From positions 186,001-250,000 of the forward strand of contig NZ_FWFY01000004.1 of NCBI RefSeq assembly GCF_900172345.1: DNA of 64,000 nt, in the 5' to 3' direction. The notes below the pieces were generated by a model. The model did not search any database, was not told where the DNA came from, and worked only from the letters and a program-made list of their open reading frames with translations. Every line of letters starts with the position of its first letter. Position 1 is the stretch's first letter. Below are positions 1 to 8,978 of this stretch, in pieces. Source of the DNA: Limimaricola soesokkakensis (lineage in GTDB: Bacteria > Pseudomonadota > Alphaproteobacteria > Rhodobacterales > Rhodobacteraceae). The position numbers and the translations under genes are program-made.

Positions 1-452
1 GCGTCGTGCGGGTTGCGGGTCTTGCCCGGATGCAGGAACGCCAGCTCCGCCGTCACCGTCTTGCCGAGGATGACGGCGCCGGCGGCACGCAGCCGTTCGA
101 CCAGCGCCGCGTCGCGCTGGGGCACCCTGCCCTCGTCGAGCGGGGTGCCGTTCTGTGTGGGCACCTTCGCGGTGTCGATCACGTCCTTGAGCGCCACCGG
201 CAGCCCGTGCAGCGGGCCGGTGGGCCGCCCCGCGCGGCGCGCCGCGTCGAGCGCCTGCGCCTGTTGCATCGCGTAGCCGCCGTCGAGCCAGGCCCAGGCC
301 TGGATCTCCGGCTCCAGCGCCGCGATCCGGTCGAGGCAGGCCTGCACCAGATCCGTGGCGTTCAGCGCCCCGCTCGCCATCCGATCGCGCAGCTCGCGCG
401 CCGACAGGTCGAGCATCGCGACATGACCCTTGGGCATCGGCTTCGCTTTCAT
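1..452 (-). CDS. Amidase (amidase-signature family), N-terminal part
   Basis: The first 150 residues of an amidase-signature (GatA/AmiE-like) hydrolase are present; the rest lies beyond the left edge. The segment LHGLPVALKDVIDT is the usual family block around the catalytic lysine, here K89. The Ser-Ser-Gly core is off the window. The ATG at 452-450 follows the stop of the upstream TRAP permease by a single base, so it is probably the last member of the dctPQM operon read leftwards. By inference the amidase acts on an imported amide or amidated acid, but the substrate cannot be read from this part. Other family members are Glu-tRNA(Gln) amidotransferase subunit A and allophanate hydrolase; linkage to a transporter favours a catabolic enzyme. 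Confidence 0.85.
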   Translation of the reverse strand, partial: MKAKPMPKGHVAMLDLSARELRDRMASGALNATDLVQACLDRIAALEPEIQAWAWLDGGYAMQQAQALDAARRAGRPTGPLHGLPVALKDVIDTAKVPTQNGTPLDEGRVPQRDAALVERLRAAGAVILGKTVTAELAFLHPGKTRNPHD

Positions 453-453
453 C

Positions 454-1875
454 TCAGCGCCCATAGAACAGCTCCGGCAGTCCGAAGACCAGGTTCGGGA
501 AGATGTAGACCAGCACCATCGAGACCACGACCATGGCGAGGAACGGCATGATCCCCTTGAAGATCTGCGTCAGCCGCACCTCGGGGGGCGCGATGCCCTT
601 GAGGTAGTAGGCCGACATCGCCATCGGCGGGGTCAGGAACGAGGTCTGCAGGTTCAGCGCCACGAGGATGCCGAAGAACAGCGGATCGACCCCGAAGATC
701 TCCAGCAGCGGCAGGAAGATCGGCACGAAGATGATGATGATCTCCGACCATTCCAGCGGCCAGCCCAGAAGGAAGATGATCAGCTGCGCCAGGATCAGGA
801 ACTGCACCGGGGTCAGGTCGAGGCCCGAGACGAACTCCGAGATCAGGTGCTCGCCGCCCAGATAGGAGAAGACCGAGGAGAAGATGTAGGAGCCGACGAA
901 GAGCCAGCACACCATCGCCGTGGTCCGCACCGTAAGATAGACGCTCTCGCGCAGCCGCTGGAAGGTCATGGCGCGGTAGATCACCGCCAGCACCATGCCG
1001 CCCAGCGCGCCGATCGCGGCGGCCTCCGTGGGGGTGGCGAGGCCGAAGAGGATCGAGCCCAGCACCGACAGGATCAGCACCGCCAGCGGAAAGAAGGAGG
1101 TGAAGAGCATCCACAGGAGCTTGCCCAGCGGCACGTCGGGCACTTCGTCCTTGGTCGGACGCGGCGCGACCGAGGGCTGGAGGATCGAGCGGCCGACTAC
1201 ATAGGTCAGGTAGAGGCCGACGAGCACGAGGCCCGGCAGCAGCGCGCCGGCATAGAGCCGGACGATCGAGACGCCCGAGGCCGCGGCATAGACGATCAGC
1301 ATGATCGAGGGCGGGATCAGGATGCCCAGCGTGCCGCCGGCGCAGATGATGCCCGCGGCGAAGGAGGGCTCGTAACGCGCCTTGAGCATGGCGGGCAGCG
1401 CCAACAGGCCCATCAGCGTCACCACGGCGCCGACGATGCCGGTGGCGGTGGCGAAGAGCGCGCATGTCACGAGGGCCGCGACGCCCATCGAGCCGGGCAC
1501 GTTCTTGGAGGCGATGTTGAGCGTGGTGAACAGCCGGTCGACGATGTTCGCGCGCTCGACGATGTAGCCCATGAACAAAAACAGCGGCACCGCGGTCAGC
1601 ACCTCGTTCGACATCACCGTGTAGGTCTGGTTGATGAACAGGTCGAAGACGCGGTTGTTCAGGAACCCCTCGATCCAGGTCGAGGTGCTCTCCCACCAGC
1701 TGGCGATCTCGGGTTCGAGGCGGTCGAAGTTGCGCCACATGCGGCCGGCATCGAAATAGGCGTAGTAGCCGAAGCCGATGCCGAGCGCCATCAGCGTGAA
1801 GGCGATGGGGAAGCCCAGGAAGACGAGGCAGATGAAGACGCCCAGCATCATCAGGGCGATTTGCGGTTCGGTCAC
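454..1875 (-). CDS. dctM: TRAP transporter large permease (DctM family, FcbT3-like)
   Basis: This is the 473-residue multi-spanning large subunit of a TRAP secondary transporter, which couples Na+ or H+ entry to solute uptake. Hydrophobic helices run the whole length. A polar insertion at about residues 42-75, between the first and second hydrophobic segments, is typical of the mannitol/chloroaromatic (FcbT3-type) branch. The start is a GTG at 1875-1873. It lies downstream of the binding-protein and small-permease genes, 40 bases after the dctQ stop, and its own stop almost touches the amidase start. The set is therefore one operon for uptake of an organic acid or amide. The substrate is unknown. 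Confidence 0.93.
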   Translation of the reverse strand: MTEPQIALMMLGVFICLVFLGFPIAFTLMALGIGFGYYAYFDAGRMWRNFDRLEPEIASWWESTSTWIEGFLNNRVFDLFINQTYTVMSNEVLTAVPLFLFMGYIVERANIVDRLFTTLNIASKNVPGSMGVAALVTCALFATATGIVGAVVTLMGLLALPAMLKARYEPSFAAGIICAGGTLGILIPPSIMLIVYAAASGVSIVRLYAGALLPGLVLVGLYLTYVVGRSILQPSVAPRPTKDEVPDVPLGKLLWMLFTSFFPLAVLILSVLGSILFGLATPTEAAAIGALGGMVLAVIYRAMTFQRLRESVYLTVRTTAMVCWLFVGSYIFSSVFSYLGGEHLISEFVSGLDLTPVQFLILAQLIIFLLGWPLEWSEIIIIFVPIFLPLLEIFGVDPLFFGILVALNLQTSFLTPPMAMSAYYLKGIAPPEVRLTQIFKGIMPFLAMVVVSMVLVYIFPNLVFGLPELFYGR

Positions 1876-1915
1876 GTGCGTGCGCTCCGTATCGGGTTAA
1901 CGCGGAAGCCGCGCG

Positions 1916-2503
1916 TCATTTCATGTCCGGGTGATCGCTGGGGGCGGTCATCTGCTTCATCAGAAGCTGCTCGGTCTCCTCGACATCCTCCGCCGCGGCG
2001 AGCCAGACGCCGTCGCGCATCGCGAGGATGCAGCGGAAAACCTGCGCGATCCCCTGGATTGCGAGCAGAATACCGGCGGCGACGATCACCGTCTTGAACT
2101 GGTAGATCGGCACGCCCGCCGGGCTGTTGACCGAAACCTCGCCGTATTGCCAGGAGCGCGAGGCGTATTTCCAGCCCGCGAAGATCAGCGCGAAGACGCC
2201 GGGAAAGAAGAATATGATGTAGAGCAGGCCATCGACCGCGGCCTGCACCCTGACCGGCCAGAGCCGGTAGAGGAAGTCGCCGCGCACATGACCGCCACGC
2301 GACAGCGTGTAGGCGCCGCCGATCATGAACAAGGTGCCGTACATGATGAAGGAGAGGTCGAGCGCCCAGGGCGTGGGCGCACCCAGCACGTAGCGCACGA
2401 AGACCTCGTAGCTGACCCCGAAGGTCATCAGCACGATGAGCCAGCCGAAGACCTTGCCGAAGGCGGCGGAGAGGGCGTCGGCGAATTTGATGTATCCGAG
2501 CAT
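1916..2503 (-). CDS. dctQ: TRAP transporter small permease (DctQ family)
   Basis: A 195-residue protein with four hydrophobic helices, the layout of the DctQ subunit that docks with DctM in the inner membrane. The first helix begins near residue 15 and the second block contains the usual Trp/Asp-rich segment (PWALDLSF). It sits between the binding-protein gene (63 bases upstream) and the large permease gene (40 bases downstream). The polar C-terminal tail is longer than usual for the family. Function follows from family and order; DctQ sequences diverge widely, so substrate cannot be inferred. Confidence 0.9.
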   Translation of the reverse strand: MLGYIKFADALSAAFGKVFGWLIVLMTFGVSYEVFVRYVLGAPTPWALDLSFIMYGTLFMIGGAYTLSRGGHVRGDFLYRLWPVRVQAAVDGLLYIIFFFPGVFALIFAGWKYASRSWQYGEVSVNSPAGVPIYQFKTVIVAAGILLAIQGIAQVFRCILAMRDGVWLAAAEDVEETEQLLMKQMTAPSDHPDMK

Positions 2504-2565
2504 TCGCGTCCCGTATGGTTGCGGGCCCGGCGACGCGGTCGCGCCGCCGGGCGGTCAGGCTTGGC

Positions 2566-3702
2566 TCAGAGCGCCAGCTTGCCGGGGTAGTAGTGCTCGT
2601 AGGCGAGCGTGTAGTCCGGCGAGTTCATCAGCGTGTAGTAGGTCACGCGTTCGACCCATTCGCGCTGGCTGTCGAGCACGCGCTTCATGAACTCGTCCTG
2701 CTCGAGCTCGGGGATCAGCGCGTCCCAGGCGTCGAGCTGGGCCGAGAGGATCGCCTGCGGCGTGCGGTGCACGGTGACGCCGCTCTCGGAGAGCTTTTGC
2801 AGGTCGCGCGAATACTGATCCAGCGCGGTCGCCGAGTTCGCGGTCGAGGCGGCTTCGACCGCGTGGCGCATGATCGCCTGCAGGTCGGGGTCGAGCCCTT
2901 CCATGAAGCTCTTGGAGAACAGGAACTCGAAGCTCTCGGAGGCCTGGTGGTAGGACGAGAGATAGTAGTTTTTGGCCACGTCCTGCGCGCCGAAGCGGCT
3001 GTCGGAGGTCGGGTTGTTGAACTCGAAGGCGTCGATCACGCCGCGCTCCATGGCGGGCACGATCTCGCCGCCCGGCAGCTGCGCCACCGACATGCCCATC
3101 GACTGCATCAGGTCGGCCGCGAGGCCCACGGTGCGGTACTTCAGGCCCTTGATATCGTCGACGCTGGCGACCTCGCTCTTGAACCAGCCGAAGGGCTGCG
3201 CCGGCATCGGGAAGCCGAGCATGCCCTCGACGTCGAGACCCATCGTGTCCATCAGCTCGGCGTAGAACTCCTTGCCGCCGCCGGCATAGAACCAGCCCAG
3301 CATGGTGTCGGCCGAGCCGCCGAAGACGGGGCCGGTGCCGAACAGCGAGGCGGCCTTGTTCTTGCCGTACCAGTAGACCGGCACCGAATGGGCCATGTCG
3401 ATCAGGCCGTCGCTCACCGCGTCCATCACCTGGAACGCCGCGACCACGGCGCCGGCGGGCAGCACGTCGACCTTGAGCCTGCCGCCGGACATCGCCTCGA
3501 CGCGATCGGCATAGGCCTGCGCCATTTCCTGCCAGATGTCCGAGGCCGGCCAGGAGGTCTGCAGCTTCACGACGATCGGGCTCTGGGCGAGCACGGCGGG
3601 TGCGGCGAGACCGCCGGCCGCGGTGACGCCCGCGCCGAGCGCGCCCTTGCGCAGGAACGAACGCCGCGACACCTGCGCGGTCTTCTTCGGGGTAACTGTC
3701 AT
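2566..3702 (-). CDS. dctP: TRAP transporter substrate-binding protein (DctP/FcbT1-like), Tat-exported
   Basis: A 378-residue periplasmic solute-binding protein, first gene of the TRAP-amidase operon. The N-terminus carries a twin-arginine signal (RRSFLRKG, then a hydrophobic stretch ending AVLAQ), so it is probably exported folded. The chosen ATG at 3702 is preceded by GGGAGGAG; an upstream in-frame TTG overlaps that ribosome site and is rejected. Body motifs such as the basic residue after KGLKYR and the FEFNNP segment fit the DctP family that binds carboxylates through an arginine. The best family match is the mannitol/chloroaromatic TRAP group, agreeing with the DctM subtype downstream. 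Confidence 0.93.
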   Translation of the reverse strand: MTVTPKKTAQVSRRSFLRKGALGAGVTAAGGLAAPAVLAQSPIVVKLQTSWPASDIWQEMAQAYADRVEAMSGGRLKVDVLPAGAVVAAFQVMDAVSDGLIDMAHSVPVYWYGKNKAASLFGTGPVFGGSADTMLGWFYAGGGKEFYAELMDTMGLDVEGMLGFPMPAQPFGWFKSEVASVDDIKGLKYRTVGLAADLMQSMGMSVAQLPGGEIVPAMERGVIDAFEFNNPTSDSRFGAQDVAKNYYLSSYHQASESFEFLFSKSFMEGLDPDLQAIMRHAVEAASTANSATALDQYSRDLQKLSESGVTVHRTPQAILSAQLDAWDALIPELEQDEFMKRVLDSQREWVERVTYYTLMNSPDYTLAYEHYYPGKLAL

Positions 3703-3784
3703 GAACTCCTCCCAGATATCCAATTGGGCCGGCGCTCCCCCGCGCGGCCACCATGATCATTGAGGTTCGGCCACGTAAACGCAA

Positions 3785-3805
3785 CTGGTAATTATTCTTG
3801 ACCAG
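3785..3805. promoter_or_regulatory. Dyad CTGGT-N11-ACCAG, possible LysR-type box
   Basis: CTGGT at 3785-3789 and ACCAG at 3801-3805 form a perfect 5-bp dyad spaced by 11 AT-rich bases, which includes the T-N11-A core of LysR-type regulator sites. It lies 83 bases upstream of dctP and 123 bases before the divergent hybrid kinase gene. No LysR gene is in the window nearby, so the cognate regulator, if any, would lie elsewhere. Confidence 0.35.
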
Positions 3806-3928
3806 ATCGGCGCCGCGTCTAGTTCCGCCCGTCCCCGCGCTCCGATTTGCATTGCGGCCCGCCCTCCTCCTTGTTCGCGGGCGCGATGCCGATATATCTG
3901 GCGGGCTGGCAATCGCAGGAATTTTCCG

Positions 3929-6838
3929 ATGACGCTCGACATCAGCACGGCCTTCGAATCGGCCGCGACGGCCTACATGCTGATCGATCGCGACCTGCGC
4001 TATGTCTGGGTGAACCGGGCCTATTGCGAGGTCACCGGGCGCAGCCCCGAACAGCTGCTGGGCCGCAGCGTACCCGAAGTGTTTCCCGCCCAGGGCGAAG
4101 CCGAGGCGATGCTGCACGCCTCCTTCGAACGGGTATTTCGTAGTGGCCGGACCGATCACCTGCCGCTGATCCCCTACCCGATCGCCGATGCCGAGGGTCA
4201 GGCCGAGCACCGCTACTGGAGCGCTACCCATACGCCGATCCCGGGGGATGACGGCCGGGTGCAGTATTTGCTTCAGAACACCCATGACGTGACCGACCTG
4301 TACATGCGGGCGCATCGCGGAGAGCCCGGCGAAAAGCAGCTCGCGGAGCGCGGCAAGGAAGGCGAGATGCTGCTCCGGGCCGAGAGCGTGGCGCAGCAGA
4401 ACCTCGAGCTCGGCATGGCAACGCGGTTCTTCGAGACGGTGTTCGACCAGGCGCCGAGCTTCATCGCCATCGTCAGCGAACCCGATCACGTCTTCCGCCT
4501 CGCGAACCGCGCCTACATGCAGATCGTCGGCGTCGACCGGCAGCTGATCGGACGGCCTGCCCGCGAGGCGCTGCCGGAGGTGGTGGAGCAAGGCTTCATG
4601 GAGCTGCTCGATCAGGTCTGGCACAGCGGCGAGCCGCTCACCATGCACGGCGTGCAGGCATATCTTGAGGACGATGAGGGCCAGCGCAAGGAAGTCTTCG
4701 CCGACTTCGTCTACCAGCCGCTCTTCGGCCCCAACGGTCGCACCATCGGTATCCTCATACAGGGCCACGACGTCACCGCCCAGCATCGCGCGGTGACCGA
4801 GCTGCGCAACGCCGAGGAGCGATTCCGCACCTTGGCGCAGAACATGCCGGCCCATGTCTGGACCGCCCGGCCGGACGGGATGCTCGACTGGGTCAGCGAC
4901 CCGATCCATGCCTATGCCGGCACCAGCGACGGCCAGCTGCTGGGCGAGGATTGGGGCCGGATCGTGCATCCCGACGACCTGGCGCAGGTGGTTCCGGTCT
5001 GGGAGAGCTCGATCGCGCGTGGCGAGACTTACGAGACCGAATTCCGCCTGCGGCGGGCGGATGGCAGCTGGCGCTGGTTCCTGGTGCGCGCGGTGCCGGT
5101 GCGCGACCCCGAAGGGCGGATCGCGCAATGGATCGGCACCAATACCGACATCGAGGACCGCAAGGCGACCGAGGCGACTTTGGCCGAGCTGAACGCAACG
5201 CTCGAGGAACGGGTCGAGAACCGCAACCGGGCGCTCGAGGAGGTCAACGCGACTCTGCGCCAGAGCCAGAAAATGGAGGCGATCGGCAATCTCGCGGGCG
5301 GCGTTGCGCATGATTTCAACAACCTGCTGCAGGCGATCACCGGCAGCCTGCAGCTGGCCCAGCGCGAGCTTGGCCCCGATGCGCCGGCGGCGCGGCGGAT
5401 CGGCCAGGCTATGGGCGCGGTCGAACGCGGCGCCACGCTCGCGGCGCAACTCCTGGCCTTCGGCCGGCGCCAGCCGCTCGAGCCGCGCGCCGTCGATCTG
5501 GGGCGGATGCTGGACGAGCTGACCCCGATCCTGCGCTCGGCTGTGGGCGAGGGCGTGCGGGTCGAAACCCGGGTGGCGCCGGGGCTGTGGAACACGCTGG
5601 TCGACGCCGCCAATCTCGAGAACGCGCTCCTGAACCTCGTCGTGAACGCGCGCGACGCGATGCAGGGCCAGGGCCGGCTCACGATCGAGCTGGGCAACAC
5701 CGAGATCGATGCCGGGACCGCACGGGCGATGACCGACGTGGTGCCGGGCGAATACGTGCGGCTCTCGGTCAAGGATGACGGCAGCGGCATGGAGCCCGAA
5801 GTGATCGAGAAGATCTTCGAGCCCTTCTTCACCACCAAGCCCGAGGGCAAGGGCACCGGGCTCGGCATGGCGATGGTCTATGGTTTCGTGAAGCAGTCCG
5901 GCGGCCATGTGACGATCGACAGCGCGCCGGGCTGCGGCACGACGGTACGGGTCTACCTGCCCCGCTCGCTCAGGACCGCGGCCCCGGCGCCGCAGCGCAG
6001 CGCCGGGCCGGTGCTCGGCGGTCGCGAAACGGTGCTGCTGGTCGAGGATGATTTCGACGTGCGGCAGGTTGCGGCCGAGATGCTGGAGGATCTGGGCTAC
6101 GCGGTGATCACAGCCGAGGATGCCGATGCCGGTCTTGGCGTGATCGAATCCGATCGCGGCTTCGACCTGCTGCTCACCGACGTGGTGATGCCCGGGCGGC
6201 TCACCAGCCGCGAAATGGCCGAGCGGGCGCAGGCGCTGCGGCCGGGGCTGCCGGTGCTGTTCGCCTCGGGCTATTCGCGCGATGCGATCGTGCATGACGG
6301 CCGTCTCGACGAAGGCATCCAGCTGCTGCCCAAACCCTATCGCCGCGAGACCCTGGCGCGGCGGCTGCGCGAACTGCTCGACCGACCGGCCGGATCGGAG
6401 AGCGCCGCCGCTCCGAGCAAGGCGACGCCGAGACCTGCGCCTACCCCGGCTGTGGCCCCGGCCCCGGTCATGCCTGCGCGGACCGAGGGCATTGGCGGCC
6501 TGCGGGTCGTGGTCTGCGAGGATGACACCTTCATCCGGCTGGATCTGGTGGAGATGCTGATGGCCGCGGGCGCCGAGGTGCGCGAGGCCGCGACGGGCGC
6601 GCAGGCGCTGGCGCTCCTGGAGGCGGCACCGGCGGACCGGCTCCTGATCGATGTGGGCCTGCCGGACCGCTCCGGCCTCGAGGTGGCGCGCGACGCGGTG
6701 GCGCGCCAGCCGGATCTGTCGGTGATCTTCGCCACCGGCCGCGACACGGTGCCCGGCGCAGAGAACCTGCCGCAGGCGCGGGTGCTGACCAAGCCCTTCG
6801 GGCAGGAGGCGCTGCTGCGGGCGGTGGGGCTCGCCTGA
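3929..6838 (+). CDS. PAS-domain hybrid sensor histidine kinase with two receiver domains
   Basis: A 969-residue soluble hybrid kinase without membrane helices. In order: three PAS domains (about 1-125, 165-290, 295-410; the third followed by a short coiled coil), a HisKA domain of the HDFNN type with phospho-acceptor H461, a HATPase domain (N box NLVVNARDAM, then DDGSGM and GKGTGLGMAMVYG), a receiver domain with acceptor D751, an Ala/Pro-rich linker of about 40 residues, and a second receiver with D908. There is no DNA-binding output domain, so phosphate must pass to another protein or the second receiver acts as a sink. It is divergent from dctP, with AGGA nine bases before the ATG. The signal is probably cytoplasmic (redox, light or a metabolite); no chromophore cysteine motif was recognised. 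Confidence 0.92.
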   Translation: MTLDISTAFESAATAYMLIDRDLRYVWVNRAYCEVTGRSPEQLLGRSVPEVFPAQGEAEAMLHASFERVFRSGRTDHLPLIPYPIADAEGQAEHRYWSATHTPIPGDDGRVQYLLQNTHDVTDLYMRAHRGEPGEKQLAERGKEGEMLLRAESVAQQNLELGMATRFFETVFDQAPSFIAIVSEPDHVFRLANRAYMQIVGVDRQLIGRPAREALPEVVEQGFMELLDQVWHSGEPLTMHGVQAYLEDDEGQRKEVFADFVYQPLFGPNGRTIGILIQGHDVTAQHRAVTELRNAEERFRTLAQNMPAHVWTARPDGMLDWVSDPIHAYAGTSDGQLLGEDWGRIVHPDDLAQVVPVWESSIARGETYETEFRLRRADGSWRWFLVRAVPVRDPEGRIAQWIGTNTDIEDRKATEATLAELNATLEERVENRNRALEEVNATLRQSQKMEAIGNLAGGVAHDFNNLLQAITGSLQLAQRELGPDAPAARRIGQAMGAVERGATLAAQLLAFGRRQPLEPRAVDLGRMLDELTPILRSAVGEGVRVETRVAPGLWNTLVDAANLENALLNLVVNARDAMQGQGRLTIELGNTEIDAGTARAMTDVVPGEYVRLSVKDDGSGMEPEVIEKIFEPFFTTKPEGKGTGLGMAMVYGFVKQSGGHVTIDSAPGCGTTVRVYLPRSLRTAAPAPQRSAGPVLGGRETVLLVEDDFDVRQVAAEMLEDLGYAVITAEDADAGLGVIESDRGFDLLLTDVVMPGRLTSREMAERAQALRPGLPVLFASGYSRDAIVHDGRLDEGIQLLPKPYRRETLARRLRELLDRPAGSESAAAPSKATPRPAPTPAVAPAPVMPARTEGIGGLRVVVCEDDTFIRLDLVEMLMAAGAEVREAATGAQALALLEAAPADRLLIDVGLPDRSGLEVARDAVARQPDLSVIFATGRDTVPGAENLPQARVLTKPFGQEALLRAVGLA

Positions 6839-6842
6839 ACGC

Positions 6843-6874
6843 GCACAGGCCGCGCATCCTCGCGCGGCCCGTGC
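6843..6874. terminator. Hairpin after the hybrid kinase gene
   Basis: GGCCGCGC and GCGCGGCC pair around the loop ATCCTC, extended beyond one mismatch by GCAC/GTGC. It begins five bases after the kinase stop and has no T-run on the plus side. It probably serves the convergent kinase and tctA genes. Confidence 0.6.
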
Positions 6875-6878
6875 CTCT

Positions 6879-6897
6879 CCCCCGCTCCGGGCGGGGG
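6879..6897. terminator. Second hairpin between convergent genes
   Basis: CCCCCGC (6879-6885) and GCGGGGG (6891-6897) form a perfect 7-bp stem around TCCGG. With the preceding hairpin it makes a tandem pair in the 87-base gap between the kinase stop and the tctA stop. Confidence 0.5.
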
Positions 6898-6925
6898 TCT
6901 CTCGCCCCCGTCCCGTCCGCTTGCA

Positions 6926-8467
6926 TCAGTCGGTGATCGCCGCCTCGCGCTGGGCCGCGCCGCGCATCCGCGCCTTGACCACGCCGCCCACGAAGATCGG
7001 CAGCACGAAGCCGATGATCGCCACGGCCCAGAGCGCCAGCGTCAGCCAGGAGCCGAACAGCACCGAGTAGTCGCCATCGGCGATGGTCACCGCGCGGCGC
7101 ATGTTCACCTCCATGGCGTTGCCCAGAAGCGTGCCGAGGATCACCGGCACCAGCGGCACGTCGAGCTTGCGCAGCAGCCAGCCGGCGACGCCGAAGGCGA
7201 CCATCACCATCAGGTCGAAGCTGGAGCCGGAGATGCCGTAGATGCCGACGAAGGAGACCATCGCGACGATCGGCATCAGGATGCGCGGCGGCACCATCAG
7301 CACCCGCACGAACAGCCCCACCATCGGGATGTTCATCGCCAGCAGCATGAAGTTTCCGATGAACAACGCAGCGATCAGGCCCCAGACCACGTCGGGGTTC
7401 TGGGTGAACAGCAGCGGGCCGGGCGTGATGTTGAGCGACAGCAGCACCGCCAGCAGCACCGCCGTGGTGCCCGAGCCTGGCACGCCCAGCGCCAGCATCG
7501 GCACAAGCGCCCCGCCGGCGGCGGCGTTGTTGCCGGCCTCGGGGGCCGCCACGCCGCGCGGGTCGCCGGTGCCGAAGGTGTTGTCGCGATCGACCAGCTT
7601 CTTCTCCATCGAATAGGAGATGAAGGAGCCGAGCGAGGCGCCCGCGCCGGGCAGCACGCCCGCGATGAAGCCCAGGATCGTGGTGCGGATCATCGTCGGC
7701 GTGCAGGATTTCAACACTTTCCAGGACGGGGTGATGCGGCCGATGTTCAGCTTCGGCGCCGTGCTGGCATCTTTGTCGGTGCCACGATGCTCGAGGAAGA
7801 TGAACACCTCCGAGAGCGCGAACAGCCCGACGATGGCGACGAGGAAGTCGATGCCGTCATAGAGGTGCACCTCGCCGAAGGTGAAGCGCGGCACGCCGGT
7901 CTGGGTGTCGACGCCGACCATGGCGAGGCCGAGGCCCAGCGCCGCGGCGAAGGCCGATTTCGCCTGGTTGGTCGAGGACACGCCGCCCAGCGTCATGAAG
8001 GCGAGCGCAAAGAGCGCGAAATACTCCGCCGGGCCGAACAGCAGCGCCACCTTCACGAGTTGCGGAGCCAGCAGCACGAGGCCCCATGTCGCGAAGAAGG
8101 CACCGACGAAGGAGGCGATGCCCGACAGCGCCAGCGCCTCGCCGGCGCGGCCATTGCGGGCCATCGGATATCCATCGAGACAAGTCATCATCGCCGGTTC
8201 GTCGCCCGGGATGTTGAGCAGGATCGACGATATCCGCCCGCCATACATGGCACCGTAATAGACCGAGGTCAGCAGGATCAGCGAGGGCGTCGCGCCAAGG
8301 CCCAGCGTGAAGGCCAGCGGGATCAGGATGGCGACGCCGTTGGACGGCCCGAGGCCGGGCAGCGCGCCCATGATCGTGCCGAGAAAGCAGCCCATCAGCG
8401 CGAGGCCGAGATTCTGCCAGGTGAGGGCGACGGCGAAGCCGTCGCCGAGTGATGCGAGCAGTTCCAT
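6926..8467 (-). CDS. tctA: Tripartite tricarboxylate transporter, large permease TctA
   Basis: A 513-residue membrane protein with about a dozen helices and the TctA hallmarks GALPGLGPSNGVAIL near the N-terminus and ALGVPGSGTTAVLLA in the second half, both glycine-rich re-entrant regions. It forms the inner-membrane channel of a TTT system that imports citrate or related carboxylates with the TctC binding protein. The ATG at 8467 is preceded by AGGAGCGATC, and it starts ten bases after the tctB stop. The reading frame is open further upstream, but those residues do not look like TctA. It is the third gene of tctC-tctB-tctA. Confidence 0.95.
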   Translation of the reverse strand: MELLASLGDGFAVALTWQNLGLALMGCFLGTIMGALPGLGPSNGVAILIPLAFTLGLGATPSLILLTSVYYGAMYGGRISSILLNIPGDEPAMMTCLDGYPMARNGRAGEALALSGIASFVGAFFATWGLVLLAPQLVKVALLFGPAEYFALFALAFMTLGGVSSTNQAKSAFAAALGLGLAMVGVDTQTGVPRFTFGEVHLYDGIDFLVAIVGLFALSEVFIFLEHRGTDKDASTAPKLNIGRITPSWKVLKSCTPTMIRTTILGFIAGVLPGAGASLGSFISYSMEKKLVDRDNTFGTGDPRGVAAPEAGNNAAAGGALVPMLALGVPGSGTTAVLLAVLLSLNITPGPLLFTQNPDVVWGLIAALFIGNFMLLAMNIPMVGLFVRVLMVPPRILMPIVAMVSFVGIYGISGSSFDLMVMVAFGVAGWLLRKLDVPLVPVILGTLLGNAMEVNMRRAVTIADGDYSVLFGSWLTLALWAVAIIGFVLPIFVGGVVKARMRGAAQREAAITD

Positions 8468-8477
8468 GATCGCTCCT

Positions 8478-8909
8478 TCAGAAGCCCAGGGGCCCACGGG
8501 CGAGGCTGAGCCCGAGGACGAGATGGAAGATGGCGTAGATCCCGAGCGAGGTGCCGACACCGATCAGCACGCTTTGCAGCGGCGACGAGCCGAGCCGCCA
8601 GGTCAGGTAGGCGGCAGCAAAGGCGGTCGAGATGACGAAGCCCAACTCGGGCAGCAGCTGCGCGTAGGCGATCATCACCATCGCCGCGAATCCGATCTCG
8701 GCCAGCCGGCCGAGGCGGGGCCATTCCGGCTCGGGGTCGGGCTTGATCAGGAACCAGATCGAGGCCAGCGCCATGACGGCGGCGATGCCATAGGGAAAGG
8801 CGCGCGGCCCGACCGCGTCGGACATGAAGCTGTCGGGGATCAGGGTGGCGCGCCAGATGTAGAGAAGCGAGAGCATCAGACCGATGCCGCCGAAGATGCG
8901 ATCGCTCAT
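8478..8909 (-). CDS. tctB: Tripartite tricarboxylate transporter, small permease TctB
   Basis: A 143-residue protein with four hydrophobic segments and the short polar middle loop of TctB, the small membrane subunit partnered with TctA. GGGAGGG lies just before the ATG at 8909. It sits 69 bases downstream of tctC and ten before tctA. TctB sequences are poorly conserved; the assignment rests on size, topology and position. Confidence 0.9.
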   Translation of the reverse strand: MSDRIFGGIGLMLSLLYIWRATLIPDSFMSDAVGPRAFPYGIAAVMALASIWFLIKPDPEPEWPRLGRLAEIGFAAMVMIAYAQLLPELGFVISTAFAAAYLTWRLGSSPLQSVLIGVGTSLGIYAIFHLVLGLSLARGPLGF

Positions 8910-8978
8910 GCGACCCTCCCGGAATTGCGGGACGGGGCGCGCCGGAAGGCGGCGTCCCGTCCCTGCCCCTTGGGGCGG

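Noticed and set aside
430-2097. Very long open frames antisense to the TRAP permease genes (and similar ones opposite priA, ileS, groEL and tamA)
   Set aside because: They are Arg/His/Gln-rich shadows produced by GC-rich third codon positions; the other strand encodes clear family members.
3785-3805. FadR-type operator
   Set aside because: FadR-like sites have CTGGT and ACCAG separated by only a few bases; the 11-base spacing does not fit.
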